Positions 60,263 through 64,000 of a stretch of DNA of 64,000 nucleotides are shown here, piece after piece. Both the position numbers and the translations under genes were made by a program. The notes beneath the pieces were generated by a model. That model saw only the letters and a list, made by a program, of their open reading frames with translations, was not told the DNA's origin and searched no databases. Each line of letters starts with the position of its first letter. Within the stretch, counting starts at the first letter, position 1. Origin of the DNA: a bacterium (GTDB lineage: Bacteria; Bacillota; Bacilli; Lactobacillales; Streptococcaceae); the NCBI GenBank assembly GCA_905221195.1, contig CAJNCF010000007.1:1-64000 (forward strand), given 5' to 3'.

Positions 60263-61321
60263 ATGAAAAAGAAAACAGCAGTGGTATTTGGAACCTTTGC
60301 TCCGCTTCATCAAGGTCATATCGATCTGATCCAGCGTGCGAAGCGGCGGTGTGATCAGGTCTGGGTAGTCGTTTCAGGCTACGAGGGAGACCGAGGGGAG
60401 CAGGTAGGTTTAACGCTTCAAAAAAGATTTCGCTATATTCGAGAGGCTTTTCGTGATGACGAATTGACCTCTGTCTGCAAGTTAGATGAAACCAATCTTC
60501 CCCGTTACCCTATGGGCTGGCAGGAGTGGTTGAATCAGATGTTAGCGGAGATTTCCTATGATGAATCTCAGCAAGAACTGATCTTTTTTGTGGGAGAAGC
60601 AAACTACCAGCAGGAATTATCTAATCGTGGCTTTGAGACTGTTCTGCAAGAAAGAAAGTTTGGTATCTCAGCGACTATGATTCGAGAAAATCCAAGCAAA
60701 TATTGGAAATATATTGCTCAACCCTTCCGTCGTCAGTTCACCAAGAAAGTGTTGATTATGGGAAGTGCCAGCAATGGGAAGACCACTCTAGCCAAGGATT
60801 TGGCAAGGTATTACGATGCACCTGTCAGTCTGGAATACGCACGTGAGTACCAGATCAAAAACAATGTCCGTGACGATGAATTGACTCCAAAGGATTACTA
60901 CTATCTACTCTTGGGCCAGTATGATCAGACCTCCAAGTTAATCGATAGCAATGCCAATCGAGGCCTAGTGATAGCTGATACCAATTCCTTAGTGACTAAG
61001 GGCTACTATGATTATTACATGGAGACTGAAGATCAAGGGGACTTATCAGGAGAAACCTTTGACAATCTCTTTGTCTCGATCTTGGCTAAGGAAAAATGGG
61101 ACTTGATTCTCTTTGTGCAACCTGTTGGCTCCTATGTCAATGACGGGTTTAGAGATATGACCATGGCAGAAGACCATATTCGTCATAGTTTTTCCCAGCA
61201 TTTGGACCAGATGAGAGAGCGATATTTAACCACCATTCCACTAGTTTATCTAGCTGAGGATTACCTAGGAAATTATGAAGCAGCAAAAGTGGCTATTGAT
61301 GCCATTTACCAAGCAGATTAG
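60263..61321 (+). CDS. nadR: NadR-like NMN adenylyltransferase / ribosylnicotinamide kinase
   Basis: 352-aa bifunctional NAD salvage enzyme. N-terminal nucleotidyltransferase domain with GTFAPLHQGH and ISATMIRENP; C-terminal P-loop kinase with GSASNGKTTLAKDLA (about residue 170) that phosphorylates nicotinamide riboside. The DNA-binding HTH of enterobacterial NadR is absent, so regulation must lie elsewhere. AAAAGG ribosome site. Followed 9 bp later by pnuC and then a Nudix protein: uptake, phosphorylation and adenylation of NR in one operon. Confidence 0.93.
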   Translation: MKKKTAVVFGTFAPLHQGHIDLIQRAKRRCDQVWVVVSGYEGDRGEQVGLTLQKRFRYIREAFRDDELTSVCKLDETNLPRYPMGWQEWLNQMLAEISYDESQQELIFFVGEANYQQELSNRGFETVLQERKFGISATMIRENPSKYWKYIAQPFRRQFTKKVLIMGSASNGKTTLAKDLARYYDAPVSLEYAREYQIKNNVRDDELTPKDYYYLLLGQYDQTSKLIDSNANRGLVIADTNSLVTKGYYDYYMETEDQGDLSGETFDNLFVSILAKEKWDLILFVQPVGSYVNDGFRDMTMAEDHIRHSFSQHLDQMRERYLTTIPLVYLAEDYLGNYEAAKVAIDAIYQAD

Positions 61322-61330
61322 GAGAAAATT

Positions 61331-62110
61331 ATGAAAAAACTAACTGAAAAAACCAAACAATTTATCGAAAACTTTAAAAATGTCCATGCAGAAGCCCGCA
61401 AAATCGGTTTTGCAGGTATCATGCGCCTGCTCTGGAAAGATCTCTTTGTCGGCCGTAGTCTCTTCCAGTGGTTGTATCTTATCGCCTTGTCAAGTGTTCC
61501 CTTAATCTTGGAATTCACGCAAAATACAGAAAATCATGACTGGCTGAGCTTGTTTGCATCTTGGACTGGGATTGTCTGTGTTATCTTGGTCGCAGAAGGT
61601 CGTGCAAGCAATTATCTCTTTGGGGCTATTAACTCAGCTATCTATTTGATTTTGGCTATGAATGCGACTTTTTATGGCGAAGTCTTGACGACCGTTTACT
61701 TCTTTGTCATGCAGCCGATTGGTCTCTATGCTTGGCTGTCCAATCGTATCAATGACCAAGGAAAAGTAGAAGAATCTCACTTTGAAGCCAAGAAATTATC
61801 TGTGCTTGACTGGCTCAAGTACTTGGCCTTGACTGCTATCATTTGGATTGGTATGGGCTTGGCCTACCAAAGTATCCATAGCGCTCGCCCTTTCCGTGAT
61901 AGTGTTACCGATGCGACCAATGGTGTTGGTCAGCTCTTGATGACACGTCTCTACCGTGAGCAATGGATTTTCTGGATTGCAACCAATCTCTTTAGTATTT
62001 ATCTCTGGTGGGGTGAAAATATCCATATTCAAGGGATGTACTGGGTTTACACACTCAACAGTTTAGTGGGATGGTACCAATGGACCAAGGCAGTTCGTAA
62101 GGAGGCTTAA
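61331..62110 (+). CDS. pnuC: PnuC, nicotinamide riboside transporter
   Basis: 259-aa membrane protein with about seven hydrophobic segments. The family fingerprints NYLFGAINSAIYLILA, WLSNR and the NSLVGWYQW region near the end are visible. It moves NR across the membrane, and phosphorylation by NadR drives uptake. Between nadR and the Nudix gene, one base apart from the latter. Confidence 0.94.
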   Translation: MKKLTEKTKQFIENFKNVHAEARKIGFAGIMRLLWKDLFVGRSLFQWLYLIALSSVPLILEFTQNTENHDWLSLFASWTGIVCVILVAEGRASNYLFGAINSAIYLILAMNATFYGEVLTTVYFFVMQPIGLYAWLSNRINDQGKVEESHFEAKKLSVLDWLKYLALTAIIWIGMGLAYQSIHSARPFRDSVTDATNGVGQLLMTRLYREQWIFWIATNLFSIYLWWGENIHIQGMYWVYTLNSLVGWYQWTKAVRKEA

Positions 62111-62111
62111 A

Positions 62112-62885
62112 ATGACGGACACGATGATTCCAGCAGGGATGACGGAAAAAGAATATTTTGAAATTCATGCCAGTCAGGAGGAATTTTTAGACTGGTACTT
62201 TGAGCAAGAACTTCCTCAATACGAAAAACCAAGTGTGACAGTGGATATGGTGGCCTACTGCTTTGTCGAAGGGAAAATCAAGCTCTTGCTAATCCGTCGT
62301 AAGGCTCACCCTTATCAAAACTGTTTGGCCTTGGTTGGAGGCTTTATGGACAAGGGCGAAGACGCTGTACATGCCTGTCAGCGTGAGGTGAGTGAAGAAA
62401 TCAATCTCGATCTTCCTTTGGGAAAAATCGAGCAATTGATGACCGTATCGACTCCTGGGCGTGATCCACGGGGATGGACAGTTACCATTGCTCATTTGGT
62501 TTATCTGCCTAGTCGTGCATTAGACCTCGTTCAAGCAGGAGACGATGCCAAGGATGTCGTTTTCGTAGATGTCGATTTTCAGACAGGCAAATGCTACCTA
62601 GAGGGAGTAGAGCTGGAGGAGCAAGCCTTCGCTTTTGATCATTATGCTATTATCCAAGAATCCATCAAACGAATCCAAGGGCGACTTGACTGGAACCCGA
62701 CCTTCCTCTATCTGCTAGAGGAGGAGTTCACTGTCTACGAGGGAACCGAACTGGTCAATCTCATCACCCCAGGTCGTCCAATCGTCAGTAATAACTTTCT
62801 TGTAAAATACGGAGAATATGTAGAAGAAGTTGGACTCAAACGAGTGCCTAAAAAGAAACCAAGAAAAACCTATCGATTGAAATAA
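62112..62885 (+). CDS. Nudix-domain protein, possibly an NrtR-type regulator
   Basis: 257-aa protein: an N-terminal 40-residue extension, a Nudix domain with the box GFMDKGE...REVSEEIN (intact Glu residues; final Gly is Asn), and a C-terminal ~90-residue region (FLYLLEEEFTVYEGTELVNL...NNFLVKYGEYVEEVGL, basic end) that looks like the winged helix of NrtR regulators. NrtR proteins sense ADP-ribose and control NAD genes; others of this shape are ADP-ribose hydrolases. Because the catalytic box is largely complete, it could be an enzyme, a regulator or both. Cotranscribed with nadR-pnuC; a bidirectional terminator follows. Confidence 0.8.
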   Translation: MTDTMIPAGMTEKEYFEIHASQEEFLDWYFEQELPQYEKPSVTVDMVAYCFVEGKIKLLLIRRKAHPYQNCLALVGGFMDKGEDAVHACQREVSEEINLDLPLGKIEQLMTVSTPGRDPRGWTVTIAHLVYLPSRALDLVQAGDDAKDVVFVDVDFQTGKCYLEGVELEEQAFAFDHYAIIQESIKRIQGRLDWNPTFLYLLEEEFTVYEGTELVNLITPGRPIVSNNFLVKYGEYVEEVGLKRVPKKKPRKTYRLK

Positions 62886-62919
62886 AAAACGAGGTCGGGA
62901 CAAAGTTCCCGACCTCTTT
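62884..62919. terminator. Bidirectional terminator, Nudix gene / 76-aa membrane protein
   Basis: GAGGTCGGGA-CAAAGT-TCCCGACCTC, 10 perfect pairs, with an A-rich run on the left (T-run on the minus strand) and TTTA on the right. Strongest on the minus strand. Confidence 0.9.
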
Positions 62920-62958
62920 ATCTACCATCATGAGCTGGCTTTTCTATTGCGACTGCTT

Positions 62959-63189
62959 TTAGGGATGGCTATCTTTCTTATGATTGCTCAACATGTGAGT
63001 AAAGAAGTTTTTGTATCTATACTTGAGATAGTTCTCATGTAAAAATAACAAAGCGATATAGACAATCAAAAAGATTGTAGTCAGATAGAAGACATCAAAT
63101 GAAGTTTGCGCATAGTAAGTGGCTGATTGATAAGAGCCAATAGCTCCCAAAATCAACCAAGGAAGATACTTGAAATACTTATTTAGCAT
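62959..63189 (-). CDS. Small membrane protein, function unknown
   Basis: 76-aa protein with two hydrophobic segments (about residues 9-24 and 32-49) and a basic cytoplasmic tail (NYLKYRYKNFFTH...HKKDSHP). A perfect-strength site (AGGAGGTG) stands 7 nt before the ATG and a consensus promoter further up (TTGCAT, 17 bp, TATAAT), so the gene is real. The promoter overlaps a perfect cre sequence, which suggests carbon catabolite control. No family recognised. Confidence 0.78.
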   Translation of the reverse strand: MLNKYFKYLPWLILGAIGSYQSATYYAQTSFDVFYLTTIFLIVYIALLFLHENYLKYRYKNFFTHMLSNHKKDSHP

Positions 63190-63222
63190 AAGAATGCACC
63201 TCCTATATTCTATTTCAATGTT

Positions 63223-63260
63223 ATTATATTCCTTTGCAGTTAAAGATGCAAGCGATTACA
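63223..63260 (-). promoter_or_regulatory. Promoter of the small membrane protein with a cre site
   Basis: Minus strand: TTGCAT (63251-63246) and TATAAT (63228-63223), 17 bp apart. TGCAAGCGATTACA (63247-63260, plus strand) matches the CcpA consensus TGNNANCGNTNNCA at every fixed base and covers the -35 box. Confidence 0.7.
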
Positions 63261-63277
63261 AAAACAAATTCAAATTT

Positions 63278-63302
63278 TTAACAGGAAAATCTCCTGTTTT
63301 TC
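63278..63302 (+). terminator. Orphan rightward terminator
   Basis: AACAGGA-AAATC-TCCTGTT with a TTT(T)C tail on the plus strand, but no plus-strand gene lies between it and the terminator at 62884-62919. It may end read-through or an antisense transcript, or insulate the following element. Confidence 0.65.
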
Positions 63303-63310
63303 TATTAGAT

Positions 63311-63369
63311 TACGAATAGAAGAGTAGGAGGAGTAAATGTATCTAAAGTATTTAAGATTTTTAAAATAG
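63311..63369 (+). other. cin-box-like octamer with ribosome site and 10-codon ORF
   Basis: TACGAATA (63311-63318), identical to the ComX box of comFA and preceded by a T-rich tract, is followed by AGGAGG (63326-63331) and, 5 nt on, ATG of a 10-codon ORF (63337-63369, MYLKYLRFLK, then TAG). Spacing would put a transcript start next to the ribosome site. It could be a tiny competence-induced peptide, the stump of a lost late gene, or chance: several copies of the octamer are expected by chance in 64 kb. Confidence 0.35.
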
Positions 63370-63382
63370 TTTAGATAAATTG

Positions 63383-63411
63383 TTGACATATTCAAATTTG
63401 AATGTTACAAT
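63383..63411 (+). promoter_or_regulatory. Promoter of the lipoprotein gene with central palindrome
   Basis: TTGACA (63383-63388) and TACAAT (63406-63411), 17 bp apart. The spacer holds ATTCAAATTTGAAT (63390-63403), a perfect 14-bp palindrome in repressor position. The sequence ATTCAAATTT recurs at 63268-63277. Confidence 0.7.
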
Positions 63412-63465
63412 TATATTACAAAAAGATTTCTTTATATTTCTAAAATATTACAAAGGAGTAGAAAA

Positions 63466-64000
63466 ATGAAAAAGAAAACCTATATTAAATTGATGACAGC
63501 AACTGTATTGGCTTCTACCTTGCTACTAGGAGCTTGTGGAAATAAAAAAGAAACAACTCAAGCAAGTAGTTCTGTTAAGACAAGTCAATCATCAAGCTCT
63601 AAAGCAGCTTCTTCTAGCAAAGAAAGCAAGACTCAGAAGTCCTCAAGTTCAGCTTCATCTGAAAAGACTAAGGCGTCTACTGATCAATCTTCAGCAACTG
63701 CGACACCATCACAAGCGGCACCTGCACCAGAGCAAAGACAAGGTCAAGAGGTGTCTAATCAACAAGCAGCTAGTCAACAAACTCCTGTTCAGGCTTCTTC
63801 AACTCAACAGGCTCCTCAAGCTCAGTCTAATCAATCAAGCTATGATTCTACAACTGACCGCAAACTTCAAGACAAGCAAGCAGAGCAAAATAAACGCTAC
63901 AAGGGCGTTTTAACCATGGTAGATGGTGATTTCTCAGCTGCAGCGGGCAACTGGAAGGGAGCTAATGGCGAAACTATTACAGTTTCATCAGGAGGTCAAT
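63466..64000 (+). CDS. Ser/Gln-rich lipoprotein, 3' end outside the window
   Basis: At least 178 codons, open to the window end. Signal peptide with lipobox LLGACG (Cys24), then a long low-complexity region rich in Ser, Ala, Gln, Thr and Lys (about residues 28-130) that would span the wall, followed by the start of a folded domain (YKGVLTMVDGDFSAAAGNWKGANGETITVSSGG) resembling the streptococcal DUF6287 lipoprotein domain (from memory). AAAGGAG precedes the ATG. Probably surface-exposed; function unknown. Confidence 0.85.
   Translation, partial: MKKKTYIKLMTATVLASTLLLGACGNKKETTQASSSVKTSQSSSSKAASSSKESKTQKSSSSASSEKTKASTDQSSATATPSQAAPAPEQRQGQEVSNQQAASQQTPVQASSTQQAPQAQSNQSSYDSTTDRKLQDKQAEQNKRYKGVLTMVDGDFSAAAGNWKGANGETITVSSGGQ

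Overview
The window is the replication-origin region of a mitis-group Streptococcus chromosome (S. mitis / S. pneumoniae-like). It is low-GC Gram-positive DNA and follows the pneumococcal origin gene order as I recall it: ftsH-comX, the tilS/mfd/pth block, dnaN-dnaA-parB-htrA, rlmH-comCDE, the guaB/recF and mreCD-pcsB blocks, and comF-hpf-gdpP-rplI-dnaB. The pheromone gene encodes a mitis-type competence peptide rather than the common pneumococcal CSP-1 or CSP-2. A nadR-pnuC-Nudix operon follows clpC. Species assignment is inference; gene identities rest on motifs and length.

Layout. Positions 1-2720: tRNA-Glu (cut by the window edge), comX (sigma X) with a ComE-type promoter, and ftsH. Positions 2736-10703: one leftward block of hpt, tilS, a beta-lactamase-fold serine hydrolase, a 40-aa protein, divIC, rqcP, mfd and pth. 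Positions 10776-15867: ychF, a DUF951 protein, dnaN, dnaA and parB, with DnaA boxes on both sides of dnaA; oriC is most likely at about 14.95-15.08 kb. Positions 15925-20464: htrA with a CiaR-type site, rlmH, tRNA-Arg, comCDE, tRNA-Glu and tRNA-Asn. Positions 20505-28073: a TetR regulator divergent from a YhgE/Pip membrane protein, a YfhO-family membrane protein and an ABC-F ATPase. Positions 28279-41635: trpS, guaB, recF, yaaA, an M16 peptidase pair, a RodZ-like protein, pgsA, the ECF module, mreCD and pcsB. Positions 41861-52753: rpsB-tsf, a transposase remnant, cysK, yigZ, comFA-comFC, hpf, gdpP, rplI, dnaB and veg. Positions 52947-64000: cbpD, a TPP-riboswitch thiamine-precursor transport operon, ctsR-clpC, nadR-pnuC-Nudix, a small membrane protein and a truncated lipoprotein gene. 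No gene-free stretch exceeds 300 bases.

How the parts work together. The window holds much of the competence cascade: pheromone precursor, receptor kinase and response regulator (comCDE), the sigma factor they switch on (comX), and late sigma-X targets for DNA uptake (comFA-comFC) and fratricide (cbpD). HtrA and its CiaR site add the stress-response brake known from pneumococcus. Around oriC there are two perfect 16-bp parS palindromes and one degenerate one, all inside coding genes, for the lone ParB. Cell-envelope growth genes (divIC, mreCD, pcsB with a WalR-like box, pgsA) and proteostasis genes (ftsH, ctsR-clpC, htrA) fill much of the rest.

The less expected observations are a sigma-X-like box followed by a strong ribosome site and a 10-codon ORF at 63.3 kb, a perfect operator-like palindrome in the adjacent lipoprotein promoter, a perfect cre site over the promoter of the 76-aa membrane protein, a BOX element in the cbpD leader, a 41-aa ORF with its own hairpin between yigZ and cysK, and paired TetR operators. 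I found no CRISPR array, prophage, intact insertion sequence or clearly new multi-gene system.
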